Shown here: positions 31,602-39,796 of the stretch, one piece after another
Position numbering within the stretch: the first letter of the stretch is position 1
Layout: each line of letters starts with the position of its first letter
Assembly: GCA_937926875.1 (NCBI GenBank)
Contig: CALBAX010000101.1
Coordinates: forward strand, 1-47,315
DNA length: 47,315 nt
Origin: an uncultured Desulfovibrio sp.
GTDB lineage: Bacteria > Desulfobacterota > Desulfovibrionia > Desulfovibrionales > Desulfovibrionaceae
Reading direction: 5' to 3'
Notes under the pieces: generated by a model
Database searches by the model: none
What the model was told of the DNA's origin: nothing
What the model saw: the letters and a program-made list of their open reading frames with translations, nothing else
Made by a program: the position numbers and the translations under genes

Positions 31602-33281
31602 ATTTCCAGGCTCGAAGGCAACCTGCAGGGGCTCAAGCCCAGCCAGTTGAAGGCCCTCAACCGGCTGACCACACGACGTTTCCCGGCCACCGATGTCTAT
31701 ACCATCGACCAGGCCCGGGAACTGTCGCTGCTGTCGCGCGCCCTGGGGCGCCAGCTGGGCATGCTCATCGATCGCAAAGGCCGCGTGGACATGGTACTGG
31801 TGGGCGAGGCAGGCGGGATCCTGATCCCGGAACTGCCCCGCGCCCGCTCCGGCGCCGACCGTCTGCGCGGCCTTCGTCTGCTCCACACCCACCTCACGCC
31901 CGACGGCCTCAGCCAGGAAGACCTGATGGACCTGCTCTTCCTGCGTCTGGACGCCATCATCGTGCTGACCGTCAATCCTGACGGTGACCCCGTGCAGTGG
32001 CAGGAGGCCCACCTGCTGCCCACGCCTGTGGCCGGGCAGCCTTACCGGGTGGAGCAGCTCCGCCCCTGGGACCAGACCGGCGCCCATTTCGCCGCCACCG
32101 CCGAAGCCCTGGAAGAAGAGCTGGCCCGCAGGAGCGACGACACGCGCGAGGCCTCGGACGCGCCCCGCGCCCTGCTGGTCTCCGTGGCGGCCCAGCCCCG
32201 CATCATCCAGGAACGCAACCTTGACGAGCTGGCCGAACTGGCCCGCACTGCCGGCCTGGCCGTGGCCGGACGCATGGTGCAGCGCGTGGCCCAGGTCAAC
32301 CCCAAGTTCATCCTGGGCAAGGGCAAGATGGCCGAGCTGGAAGTGCTGGCCCTGGAGGGCCGCGCCGGGACCCTGGTCTTCGACGGCGAGCTTTCCCCGG
32401 CCCAGCTCCACAACCTGGCCGACATCACCGAGCGCAAGGTGCTGGACCGTACCCAGCTCATCCTGGACATCTTCGCCCAGCATGCCGTGACCCGCGCGGG
32501 CAAGCTCCAGGTGGAACTGGCCCAGCTGCGCTACACCCAGCCCCGCCTTACCGGCAAGAACCGCGCCATGGACCGCCTTATGGGCGGCATCGGCGGACGC
32601 GGCCCCGGCGAGACCAAGCTGGAGACCGACCGCCGCCGCAGCCGCGAACGCATGGCCCGCCTGCGCAAGGAACTGGACCAGCTGCGCCGCCAGCGGGCCT
32701 TCACCCGTTCCCGCCGCGCCCGCCGCGGCATCCCCATGGCCGCGCTGGTGGGCTACACCAATGCGGGCAAGTCCACCCTGCTCAACAACCTGACCCGTTC
32801 CGAAGTACTGGCCGAGAACAAACTCTTCGCCACCCTCGACCCCACCACCCGCCGTCTGCGCTTCCCGGCCGAACGCGAGATCATCCTGGCCGACACCGTG
32901 GGCTTCATCCGCAACCTGCCCAAGGAACTCATGGACGCCTTCCGTGCCACGCTGGAGGAGCTGGAGTCCGCCGACCTGCTGGTGCATGTGGCCGACGCCT
33001 CGCATCCCGACCTGTTGCAGCAGATCACCTCTGTGGAGACCATCCTCGAGGAACTGGAGCTGCAGCACATGCCGCGCATCCTGCTGCTCAACAAGTGGGA
33101 TCTGCTGGACGTGCCCGCCCGCGCCGAACTGGCCGACGCCTTCCCGCACGCCATCCCTGTTTCCGCCCGTACTGGCGACGGCCTCAAACGCCTGCTGGAA
33201 GTGCTGGAGAACATGCTGCTCAGCACCCAGCAGACACAGTTGCTCATCCCCTTCGAAGAGGATGGGGCCATTCTGCAATAG
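31602..33281 (+). CDS. hflX: Ribosome-associated GTPase HflX
   Basis: About 559 residues. An extended N-terminal region precedes the HflX domain (RTAGLAVAGRMVQ, NPKFILGKGKMAEL, LDRTQLILDIFAQHA, GGIGGRGPGETKLE), followed by the G domain with GYTNAGKSTLLNNL (G1), LADTVGFIRNLP (G3), LLNKWDLL (G4) and PVSARTGDGL (G5). HflX binds 50S subunits and splits or rescues stalled ribosomes. No ATG, GTG or TTG lies near the conserved start: the frame reads ATT at 31602, then SRLEGNLQGLKPSQL. ATT, two bases after the purH stop with GGGGG at 31590-31594, gives the best N terminus. Alternatives are CTG 31623, TTG 31647 or a frameshift from purH. Confidence 0.88.
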   Translation: MSRLEGNLQGLKPSQLKALNRLTTRRFPATDVYTIDQARELSLLSRALGRQLGMLIDRKGRVDMVLVGEAGGILIPELPRARSGADRLRGLRLLHTHLTPDGLSQEDLMDLLFLRLDAIIVLTVNPDGDPVQWQEAHLLPTPVAGQPYRVEQLRPWDQTGAHFAATAEALEEELARRSDDTREASDAPRALLVSVAAQPRIIQERNLDELAELARTAGLAVAGRMVQRVAQVNPKFILGKGKMAELEVLALEGRAGTLVFDGELSPAQLHNLADITERKVLDRTQLILDIFAQHAVTRAGKLQVELAQLRYTQPRLTGKNRAMDRLMGGIGGRGPGETKLETDRRRSRERMARLRKELDQLRRQRAFTRSRRARRGIPMAALVGYTNAGKSTLLNNLTRSEVLAENKLFATLDPTTRRLRFPAEREIILADTVGFIRNLPKELMDAFRATLEELESADLLVHVADASHPDLLQQITSVETILEELELQHMPRILLLNKWDLLDVPARAELADAFPHAIPVSARTGDGLKRLLEVLENMLLSTQQTQLLIPFEEDGAILQ

Positions 33282-33464
33282 CCCGCCCTGTATGCCGACA
33301 GGACGGGGCGTCTCCTTGGCCCGAAGCGGCCATCGCACGACTTGCCGCCACAACTTTTTCCCATCCTCTTTCCGGGCTCGCTCTTCTGACAGACAAAGCT
33401 CCACGCGCTGCCGCTGCCCGGCATTTTTGTTTTCCGCGTGTGGCATCAACGTGCCGACGCCATG

Positions 33465-33490
33465 AAAAAGGGCCGCTCCTGGAGCGGCCC
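33465..33490 (-). terminator. Intrinsic terminator of the lipoprotein gene
   Basis: On the minus strand, GGGCCGCT and AGCGGCCC enclose a 5-base loop and are followed by TTTTTC. It is 55 bases past the stop of the lipoprotein gene. Reading from the plus strand the T run is absent, so it serves the minus gene. Confidence 0.75.
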
Positions 33491-33545
33491 TTATGGCATC
33501 ATAACGACATCCTGCCGCCACACAGCGGCAACCCTGCCGATGTCT

Positions 33546-34211
33546 CTATAATGTGACAGCGCCATCCCCCCTGGGCGACGGCTTGGGAGCAGGCCTGGCG
33601 GCGGGCTGCTGCGTCTTGGCCGGAGCAGCGGGCGCGGCCTTGGTCTGCGATCCCGCCAGGGCGAAGGCACGGGCCATGTTCTCCATGACGGCCCGGCCCA
33701 CCACGCGCCAGTTCTCGCCCTGCTTCCGCAGGGCCAGCCAGGAGGTCATGCCGGCAGGCGTGGTCACGGAAGCAACGGCCGCATCGGGACCCAGCTCCAC
33801 GACCCTGGCCTTCCTGAGCGATTCCGGCACCCACGGGCAGTCGGGGCGCTCGGCCTTGCGGCAATGGGCCATGAGCTCACCGGTGGAGACACCGCGGGTC
33901 AGGCTCTTGCGGAGTTTGTCCTCCATGTTCAGGGCGCTGCCCAGCAGCTGGTCCATGCCGCCCAGCCCCAGATCCTGCCCCAGGGAATCCAGCATGTTCA
34001 GGGCCTCGTTCTCATTGGTCATGTTCCGCGCCTCGTTGGCGGCGAACAGGGGCATGTCCATCTGGGCCAAGAAGGTGGCGCTGTCGTTCTTTTCCATGGC
34101 ATCGGCCATGGCGCCGAGCGGCTTTTCCGGGCCGGACGAAAGGCAGGACGCCAGCAGGCCGCACGTCAGGGCAAGCGATGCCAGCAACAGGGATCTGCGA
34201 TTCTTGCGCAT
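33546..34211 (-). CDS. Putative lipoprotein of unknown function
   Basis: A 221-residue protein with a lipoprotein signal peptide: MRKNRRSLLLASLALTCG followed by the lipobox LLASC, so C23 would carry the lipid. The mature part is a small alpha/beta domain with a pattern like NTF2/DUF4878-type proteins (early helix MADAMEKNDSATFLAQM, later SWLALRKQGENWRVVG), and the last 35 residues are rich in A, P and K. ATG 34211 has GGAGG five bases upstream; the ATG at 34223 does not. It is divergent from rfbF and ends at its own terminator. Function is not recognised. Confidence 0.75.
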   Translation of the reverse strand: MRKNRRSLLLASLALTCGLLASCLSSGPEKPLGAMADAMEKNDSATFLAQMDMPLFAANEARNMTNENEALNMLDSLGQDLGLGGMDQLLGSALNMEDKLRKSLTRGVSTGELMAHCRKAERPDCPWVPESLRKARVVELGPDAAVASVTTPAGMTSWLALRKQGENWRVVGRAVMENMARAFALAGSQTKAAPAAPAKTQQPAARPAPKPSPRGDGAVTL

Positions 34212-34437
34212 AAGAGCCTCCATGCAGGAAATGACTTTTGGGCGACATACAAGATAGCGCAGACACCGGTGGTTGCCAAGCACTCTCCCTGTCGCCAATG
34301 GCTGGAAAACAAGGGCTTTTTTTCCGTCACGCCTTTTGCTAGCATCGCCTCCGGCTGACCGTGCCATGCCGGCCGGTCGGGATACGAAACCTTTGGCAAC
34401 TGCTGTCCCGCTCCCGTGGCGGACAGGCGGAGGCTGT

Positions 34438-35202
34438 ATGAAAGTCATCATCATGTGCGGCGGCAAGGGCACCCGGCTGCGGGAAGAGACCGTCATCAAA
34501 CCCAAGCCCATGGTCGAAATCGGCGGGCGGCCCGTACTCTGGCACATCATGAACATCTATGCCCGGTTCGGCTTCAAGGACTTCATCCTGCCCCTTGGCT
34601 ACAAGGGCGAATACATCAAGCAGTATTTCCACGACTACAACATCCGCAACACGGATTTCACCGTGGACCTGCGCAGCGGCGCCATCACCCACCATCCCCG
34701 AGAAATCGAGGACTGGCGCGTGACCCTGTGCGACACCGGACAGGAGACCCTCAAGGGCGGCCGGCTGAAACGCGTGGCCCGCCACATCGATACCGACCGC
34801 TTCATGGTCACCTATGGTGACGGCGTGGCCGACATCGACATCGACAAGCTCATCGACTTCCACATGAAGTCCGGCACCATCGGGACCTTCACCGGCGTGC
34901 GCATGCCCTCGCGCTTCGGCACCGTGCGCACCGACGAGGCCGGCAACATCCTGTCCTGGGAAGAGAAGCCCGTGCTCAACGAGTACATCAACTGCGGCTT
35001 CTTCGTCTTCAAACGCGAGTTCCTGGACTATCTGGACGAAGACGAATCCTGCGACCTAGAAAAAGAGCCCCTGCAGCGCCTGGCCGCCGAAGGCCAGCTC
35101 TCCATGTACCCGCACCCCGGACAGTGGCAGTGCATGGACACCCTGCGCGACTCCATCAAGCTCAACGAGCTGTGGGACAGCGGCAAGGCTTTCTGGAAAT
35201 AG
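34438..35202 (+). CDS. rfbF: Glucose-1-phosphate cytidylyltransferase
   Basis: A 254-residue nucleotidyltransferase making CDP-glucose from CTP and glucose 1-phosphate. The start KVIIMCGGKGTRLREET is the nucleotide-binding signature; PKPMVEIGGRPVLWHIM, FILPLGYKGEYIKQYF, YGDGVADIDI and NCGFFVF follow in family order. ATG 34438 follows GGCGGAGG. It opens a run with rfbG and an RmlC-like epimerase, so the three probably form one route to a CDP-linked 6-deoxy sugar for surface polysaccharide. Confidence 0.93.
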   Translation: MKVIIMCGGKGTRLREETVIKPKPMVEIGGRPVLWHIMNIYARFGFKDFILPLGYKGEYIKQYFHDYNIRNTDFTVDLRSGAITHHPREIEDWRVTLCDTGQETLKGGRLKRVARHIDTDRFMVTYGDGVADIDIDKLIDFHMKSGTIGTFTGVRMPSRFGTVRTDEAGNILSWEEKPVLNEYINCGFFVFKREFLDYLDEDESCDLEKEPLQRLAAEGQLSMYPHPGQWQCMDTLRDSIKLNELWDSGKAFWK

Positions 35203-35309
35203 ACCCTCCCGGCGGGGCCGCGGCCCCGCCCTCCTTCAGGGCGCCGTCCGGCGGCCCCCCTTTTCTTCCGTCATGACGCCGGCGCGAACGCGACCGGCAG
35301 GAGAAGACC

Positions 35310-36419
35310 ATGTTTGCCAACTGCTATAAAGGCCGCCGTGTGTTCATCACCGGCCATACCGGTTTCAAGGGCTCCTGGCTGGCCGCGTGGCTGAGCCGGA
35401 TGGGCGCCACTGTCTGCGGCTTTGCCGACTGCGTGCCCACCAGCCCGTCCCATTTCGAGGCCATGCATCTGGAACAGCACGTGCAGGACGTACGCGGCGA
35501 CATCCGCGACCGTGATGCCGTGATCCGCGCCATGAAGGGGTTCCGCCCCGACGTGGTCTTCCATCTGGCCGCCCAGGCCCTGGTGCGCAAATCGTACGAA
35601 GATGCGCCCCTGACCTTCGAGGCCAACATGCTGGGCACCCTCAACATGCTGGAGGCCGTGCGCCAGTGCCCCAGCGTGGAAGCCGCGGTCTTCATCACCT
35701 CGGACAAGTGCTACCGCAACGACGAGTGGGTCTGGGGCTACCGCGAGACCGACCATCTGGGCGGTGATGACCCCTATTCCGCCTCCAAGGGCTGCGCCGA
35801 GATCATCGCCCATTCCTATTTCAAGAGCTTCTTCAAGGACGGCCCGGCCTGCGCCACCGTGCGTGCCGGCAACGTCATCGGCGGCGGTGACTGGGCCGCC
35901 GACCGCATCGTGCCCGACTGCGCCCGCGCCTGGGCCGCCGGTCAGGCCGTGCAGATCCGCAGCCCCTGGGCCACCCGTCCCTGGCAGCTGGTGCTGGAGC
36001 CCCTGTCCGGCTACCTGTGGCTGGGCGCCCATCTGCTGGGCGCACGCAAGGGCCCCTTCGAGACCCGCGGCGAGGCCTACAACTTCGGCCCTGCCGCCAG
36101 CGTCAACAATACCGTGGCGGAAGTGGTGGAGGCCCTGGCCCTGCACTGGCCCGGCTTCCGCAGCGAGATGGACAAGGCCGGACAGGCGGGCATGAAGGAA
36201 TGCACCCTGCTCAAGCTCTGCTGCGACAAGGCCCTGGCCCATCTGGGCTGGAAAGCCACCCTGACCTTTGAGGAGACCATCCGCTTCACCGCCGAATGGT
36301 ACCACCGTTTCTATCGCGGCGACGGCGCCAGGCAGGGGTCCATGCTGGACTTCAGCCTGGGCCAGATCGCGGCCTATGTGAACGCCGCCGAACAGCGCGA
36401 ACAGCTCTGGACGAAATAG
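35310..36419 (+). CDS. rfbG: CDP-glucose 4,6-dehydratase
   Basis: A 369-residue short-chain dehydrogenase/reductase that converts CDP-glucose to CDP-4-keto-6-deoxyglucose. The NAD site is ITGHTGFKGSWLAAWL (12-27), the active site is SDKCY and DPYSASKGCAE (Y and K four apart), and GNVIGGGDWAADRIVPD is typical of this enzyme. ATG 35310 lies 107 bases after rfbF. The product is a branch point for several CDP sugars. Confidence 0.95.
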   Translation: MFANCYKGRRVFITGHTGFKGSWLAAWLSRMGATVCGFADCVPTSPSHFEAMHLEQHVQDVRGDIRDRDAVIRAMKGFRPDVVFHLAAQALVRKSYEDAPLTFEANMLGTLNMLEAVRQCPSVEAAVFITSDKCYRNDEWVWGYRETDHLGGDDPYSASKGCAEIIAHSYFKSFFKDGPACATVRAGNVIGGGDWAADRIVPDCARAWAAGQAVQIRSPWATRPWQLVLEPLSGYLWLGAHLLGARKGPFETRGEAYNFGPAASVNNTVAEVVEALALHWPGFRSEMDKAGQAGMKECTLLKLCCDKALAHLGWKATLTFEETIRFTAEWYHRFYRGDGARQGSMLDFSLGQIAAYVNAAEQREQLWTK

Positions 36420-36471
36420 GGCCGCCCGCCCGGTCTTCCGGGCGGGTCCGCTGTCCAGGAAGGACATCCTC

Positions 36472-36972
36472 ATGGAACGTTCCGAACATCCGTGCCCGGA
36501 CATGGGCATCGACGGCGTCTGCTTCCAGCCCCTGAAGGTCATCGACACCCCCGGCGGCCCGGTGCTGCACATGCTGCGCCCGGACTCCCCCCTGCGCCCC
36601 CATGCCGAGACGGCGGACGGGGAACTGCATCTGGGCGAGGTCTATTTTTCCGAGGTCCTGCCCGGGGCCATCAAGGCCTGGAAACGCCACAGCCGGCAGA
36701 CCCAGTACTACACCGTGCCCCACGGCCTGCTGAAACTCGTGCTCTATGACGCCCGTCCCGGTTCGCCCACCTGCGGCGTGCTGCGGGAGCTGTACCTGGG
36801 CCGCCCCGGCCATTACGGCCTTTTGCGCATCCCCACGGGGGTCTGGTACGGCTTCACTGCCGCCAATGAGGAACCGGCCCTGATCTGCAACTGCGCCGAC
36901 CTGCCCCACGATCCCGAGGAAGGCGAGCGCCTGCCCGCCGATACGAAGGACATCCCGTACAGCTGGGACTAG
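36472..36972 (+). CDS. RmlC-like dTDP-4-dehydrorhamnose 3,5-epimerase family protein
   Basis: A 166-residue cupin. Epimerase features are FSEVLPGAIKAWKRHSRQTQYY (about 60-81), with the histidine that acts as base in RmlC, then LYLGRPGHYGLLRIPTGVWYGF and the closing PHDPEEGERLP. It lies 52 bases after rfbG with AGGAAGGA upstream. Together with rfbF and rfbG it would epimerise the CDP-4-keto-6-deoxy sugar at C3 and/or C5. That substrate is inferred from the neighbours, since the family is best known for dTDP sugars. Confidence 0.82.
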   Translation: MERSEHPCPDMGIDGVCFQPLKVIDTPGGPVLHMLRPDSPLRPHAETADGELHLGEVYFSEVLPGAIKAWKRHSRQTQYYTVPHGLLKLVLYDARPGSPTCGVLRELYLGRPGHYGLLRIPTGVWYGFTAANEEPALICNCADLPHDPEEGERLPADTKDIPYSWD

Positions 36973-36982
36973 AAAGGCATTT

Positions 36983-37039
36983 GTGAGGGGAGGAGGAACC
37001 ACGCCCGGACAGAGGGATGGTTTCACCTCCCCTCGTCAC
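36983..37039. repeat. GA-rich hairpin after the RmlC-like gene
   Basis: GTGAGGGGAGG with AGGAACCA pairs with TGGTTTCA and CCTCCCCTCGTCAC across a 16-base loop, with one bulge. There is no T run. The G/A-rich arms recall the palindromic repeats elsewhere in the window. Confidence 0.5.
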
Positions 37040-37138
37040 AAAACAGTTTTGTTCCGCAATAATAGCATGTTCGTCAGACATGACGGCAAGGACAAAAACT
37101 GGCGGCCCCCTCGTTCCGGCCCGCATCACCCTGACATC

Positions 37139-37183
37139 AAAAAAGACGGGCGGCCGCCAGCTGAACGACCGCCCGTCTTTTTT
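37139..37183. terminator. Bidirectional intrinsic terminator
   Basis: AAAAAAGACGGGCGG (37139-37153) and its exact complement (37169-37183) form a 15-bp stem with A and T runs at the ends. It can end the rfbF-rfbG-RmlC-like transcript (plus) and the tatD transcript (minus). Confidence 0.88.
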
Positions 37184-37314
37184 GCAAATGCCGTTTTTAC
37201 GTAACGCCGGGGAGCAGCATCGTGGGCCAACCGTCCACGGCAGATGCCCCAGCCGCCTGCCAACGTCCGCCGGGAAGGGAGCCGGGCCGGGGAAGGCCCT
37301 TTCCCCATGAAAGA

Positions 37315-37354
37315 GCGACCGAAGGCAGCCCGGAGGGCTGTGCCCGTTGGCGAC
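37315..37354. repeat. 40-bp direct repeat, copy 1
   Basis: The unit begins GCGACCGAAGGCAGCCC and ends GTGCCCGTTGGCGAC, and contains the small dyad AGCCC-GGA-GGGCT. An identical copy lies 71 bases further on. Confidence 0.8.
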
Positions 37355-37385
37355 GCAGGAGCCTTACGGGCATCGACAGCAACGC

Positions 37386-37425
37386 GCGACCGAAGGCAGC
37401 CCGGAGGGCTGTGCCCGTTGGCGAC
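37386..37425. repeat. 40-bp direct repeat, copy 2
   Basis: Identical over 40 bases to the unit at 37315-37354, with a 31-base unique spacer between them. It lies 34 bases past the tatD stop on the minus strand. Confidence 0.8.
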
Positions 37426-37458
37426 CCCAGACGCTGCGGCCCCGGCAACAGTGTCCGG

Positions 37459-38280
37459 CTAGACCCCGAAGAAACGGCGGGCGTTGTCGCCGCAGAGCTG
37501 CCAGAGCTCTTCGGGCTCCATGCCGCGGGCGGCGGCCATATGGCGCACGGTGAAGACCGTGAAGGCGGGCTCGTTGCGCTTGCCGCGCCAGGGCACGGGC
37601 GAAAGGTAGGGGCTGTCGGTCTCCAGCAGCAGGCGGTCGTCGGGGATGACGGCCAGGGCCTCGCGCACGGCCTTGTTGGCCGGGTAGCTCACAGGGCCGG
37701 GGATGGAGATGTGCCAGCCGTTGCGGATGATGCGCCGGGCCATGTCGGCATTGCCGCCAAAGCAGTGCCACAGCAGCGGATAGCCGGCAAAACCGCGGGC
37801 CTCAAGGGTCGTGAGGGTCTCGGCCTCGGCATCGCGGCAATGGATGACCACGGGCTTTTCCAGCTCGCGGGCCAGGCGCAGCTGGTCGTGCAGGGCCTGG
37901 TACTGGATCTCTTTGGGGCAGTCGTCCCAGTAGAAATCGAGCCCTATCTCGCCCACGGCACGCAGGCGGCCATCCTCGGCAAAGGCGTCGCGGATGGCGG
38001 CCATGACCTCGGGCGTACACTGCTGCCCGTCGCAGGGATGGATGCCCAGCACGAAAAAGACCTCGGGGTGTGCGTCGAACACGGCACGCTTCTGCCGCCA
38101 GGTATCGGGATGCAGGAAGATGTTGCCGATGGTGGCCACACCGGCGGCACGGGCACGGGCCAGCACCTCTTCGCGGTCGGCGTCGAATTCCTCGCCGTCC
38201 AGATGGGCGTGGCTGTCGCAGCCCACGCAGGGCAGGGCCTGGGTCAGGGGGTCGATACGTTCAACTTTCTTGTGGCTCAT
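37459..38280 (-). CDS. tatD: TatD-family metal-dependent hydrolase (DNase)
   Basis: A 273-residue TIM-barrel hydrolase. Metal ligands are visible in DSHAHLDGEEF (about 23-33), GEIGLDFYWD, VVIHCRDAE, WHCFGG and ETDSPYLSPVPWRGKRNEP. TatD proteins are 3'-5' DNases or related hydrolases in DNA repair and turnover. ATG 38280 is chosen by family length; its ribosome-binding site is weak. It is divergent from the UDP-glucuronate decarboxylase gene and convergent with the CDP-sugar genes. Confidence 0.9.
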   Translation of the reverse strand: MSHKKVERIDPLTQALPCVGCDSHAHLDGEEFDADREEVLARARAAGVATIGNIFLHPDTWRQKRAVFDAHPEVFFVLGIHPCDGQQCTPEVMAAIRDAFAEDGRLRAVGEIGLDFYWDDCPKEIQYQALHDQLRLARELEKPVVIHCRDAEAETLTTLEARGFAGYPLLWHCFGGNADMARRIIRNGWHISIPGPVSYPANKAVREALAVIPDDRLLLETDSPYLSPVPWRGKRNEPAFTVFTVRHMAAARGMEPEELWQLCGDNARRFFGV

Positions 38281-38440
38281 GGCGGATCCGGGATGGAGAG
38301 GATGCGGGAAGCGGGCAGGGCTGCCCCGGGGACGGGCGCCGTCCCATCCCCGGCCGGGCTCCCGTCTGGCATGGCTTCTAGCAGGGGCGGCCACGGGACG
38401 CAAGCCCCTGCCCCGCCGCGAAAAAGCCCTGTTTCAGGCA

Positions 38441-38469
38441 TTGCCAGTCCTGGAACAAGGGCGTACACT
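38441..38469 (+). promoter_or_regulatory. Promoter of the UDP-glucuronate decarboxylase gene
   Basis: TTGCCA (38441-38446), a 17-base spacer and TACACT (38464-38469) put the start near 38476, about 32 bases before the ATG. Confidence 0.55.
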
Positions 38470-38507
38470 CTCTGCGCCTATTGGTCATTTTACGTTGAGA
38501 GGCTATC

Positions 38508-39464
38508 ATGCATTTGCGAAAACGGGTTCTTGTCACCGGTGGTTCGGGCTTTCTGGGCTCGCATCTGTGCGCGCGTCTGCTGGACGAGGGGCACGAAGTC
38601 CTGTGCGTGGACAATTTCTTTTCCAGTGCCCGCTCCAATGTGGAAGAGCTCATGGACAACAAGCGCTTCGAGCTGCTGCGCCATGACGTGACCTTCCCCC
38701 TGTTCGTGGAAGTGGACGAGATCTACAACCTGGCCTGTCCGGCCTCGCCCGTCCACTACCAGCACGACCCCGTGCAGACCATCAAGACCTGCGTCCACGG
38801 CGCCATCAACATGCTGGGCCTGGCCAAACGCCTGAAGGCGCGCATCTTCCAGGCCTCCACCAGCGAGGTCTACGGCGACCCCGACGTGCATCCGCAGCCC
38901 GAGAGCTACTGGGGCCATGTGAACCCCAACGGCATCCGCTCCTGCTATGACGAAGGCAAGCGCTGCGCCGAGGCCCTGTTCTTCTCCTACCGCCGCCAGA
39001 ACAACGTGAACATCAAGGTGGGCCGCATCTTCAATACCTACGGCCCCAAGATGCACCCCAACGACGGCCGCGTGGTCTCCAACTTCGTCGTGCAGGCCCT
39101 GAAGGGCGAGCCCATCACCATCTACGGCGACGGCAGCCAGACCCGCTCCTTCTGCTATGTGGATGACCTGGTGGAATGCATGTGCCGTCTCATGGCCACG
39201 CCCGACGACTTCACCGGCCCCGTGAACATGGGCAACCCCGGTGAGTTCACCATCCGCGAACTGGCCGAGAAAGTCATCGAGCTCACCAACAGCAGCTCCA
39301 GACTGATCTGCGAGCCCCTGCCCGGCGACGACCCCAAACAGCGCCGTCCCGACATCAGCCTGGCCCGGGAGATCCTGGGCTGGGAGCCCAAGGTCCAGCT
39401 GGAAGAAGGCCTGAAAAAGACCATCGCCTATTTCGACGCCCAGATCCGCAAGGGTCTGGCCTAG
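38508..39464 (+). CDS. UDP-glucuronate decarboxylase (UDP-xylose synthase)
   Basis: A 318-residue extended SDR enzyme converting UDP-glucuronate to UDP-xylose. The NAD motif is VLVTGGSGFLGSHL (7-20). The DNFFSSARSNVEEL segment, CPASPVHYQ, STSEVYGDP, the catalytic SCYDEGKRCAE (Y-X3-K) and GRIFNTYGPKM all match the UXS family closely. C-terminal RRPDISLAREILGWEP is the sugar-nucleotide region. ATG 38508 has GAGAGG upstream. UDP-glucose dehydrogenase, which would supply the substrate, is not in the window. Confidence 0.92.
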   Translation: MHLRKRVLVTGGSGFLGSHLCARLLDEGHEVLCVDNFFSSARSNVEELMDNKRFELLRHDVTFPLFVEVDEIYNLACPASPVHYQHDPVQTIKTCVHGAINMLGLAKRLKARIFQASTSEVYGDPDVHPQPESYWGHVNPNGIRSCYDEGKRCAEALFFSYRRQNNVNIKVGRIFNTYGPKMHPNDGRVVSNFVVQALKGEPITIYGDGSQTRSFCYVDDLVECMCRLMATPDDFTGPVNMGNPGEFTIRELAEKVIELTNSSSRLICEPLPGDDPKQRRPDISLAREILGWEPKVQLEEGLKKTIAYFDAQIRKGLA

Positions 39465-39796
39465 ACGTTCTTAGCCTGGACGTCCGTGTCCGGAGCAGGG
39501 GATACCGCGCACAGCCGCCCTTGGGCAGGCAGCGCGCCACCCCCGCTCCGGTCGAACCCATATATGGATGCGCCGCCCGGGGAAGGCGGCGCAGGGGGAT
39601 CCGTACCGGCCGGTACGGTCGCGCAACCACAACCCTTGACGGACAGGGAGTCCGTCTGTCCGTCCGGCATGGGCGCTGCAAGTCTCCGGGGAAGGAGCGC
39701 TCGGACCATGCCGCCAGAAAAGTTTTCACAGATGCGGTCCTGCCCATGGCAGGGCCGCATCGTGTACTTTGACGGTCTGAATGTCGGAGTGTGCTC
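39465..39796. other. Regulatory region upstream of the hyf/ehr-like operon
   Basis: These 332 bases carry no supported gene but several dyads: a long stem (39491-39550), a hairpin GCGCCGCC/GGCGGCGC (39570-39592), a perfect 18-bp palindrome (39601-39618) and ACGGACA/TGTCCGT (39639-39663). A clear sigma70 or sigma54 promoter is not evident. Confidence 0.5.
39601..39618. promoter_or_regulatory. Perfect 18-bp palindrome upstream of the operon
   Basis: CCGTACCGGCCGGTACGG is fully self-complementary. It is 179 bases upstream of the first gene and is a candidate operator. It could also be a chance GC palindrome. Confidence 0.5.

Larger units (their letters stand above)
36973..37458. other. Intergenic region between convergent RmlC-like and tatD genes
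   Basis: These 486 bases contain a long GA-rich hairpin (36983-37039), a bidirectional terminator (37139-37183) and two exact 40-bp direct repeats (37315-37354 and 37386-37425). No gene is supported. Confidence 0.6.

Noticed and set aside
37315..37425. CRISPR array
   Set aside because: Only two repeats with one spacer, no cas genes and no leader; better described as a duplicated 40-mer.
37222..38691. Long plus-strand frame over tatD
   Set aside because: It is antisense to TatD, which has all metal-binding motifs; the frame shows no family features.
39740..39770. Sigma54 promoter before the Ehr-like operon
   Set aside because: A TGGCAGG motif is present, but no GC element follows at the required spacing.
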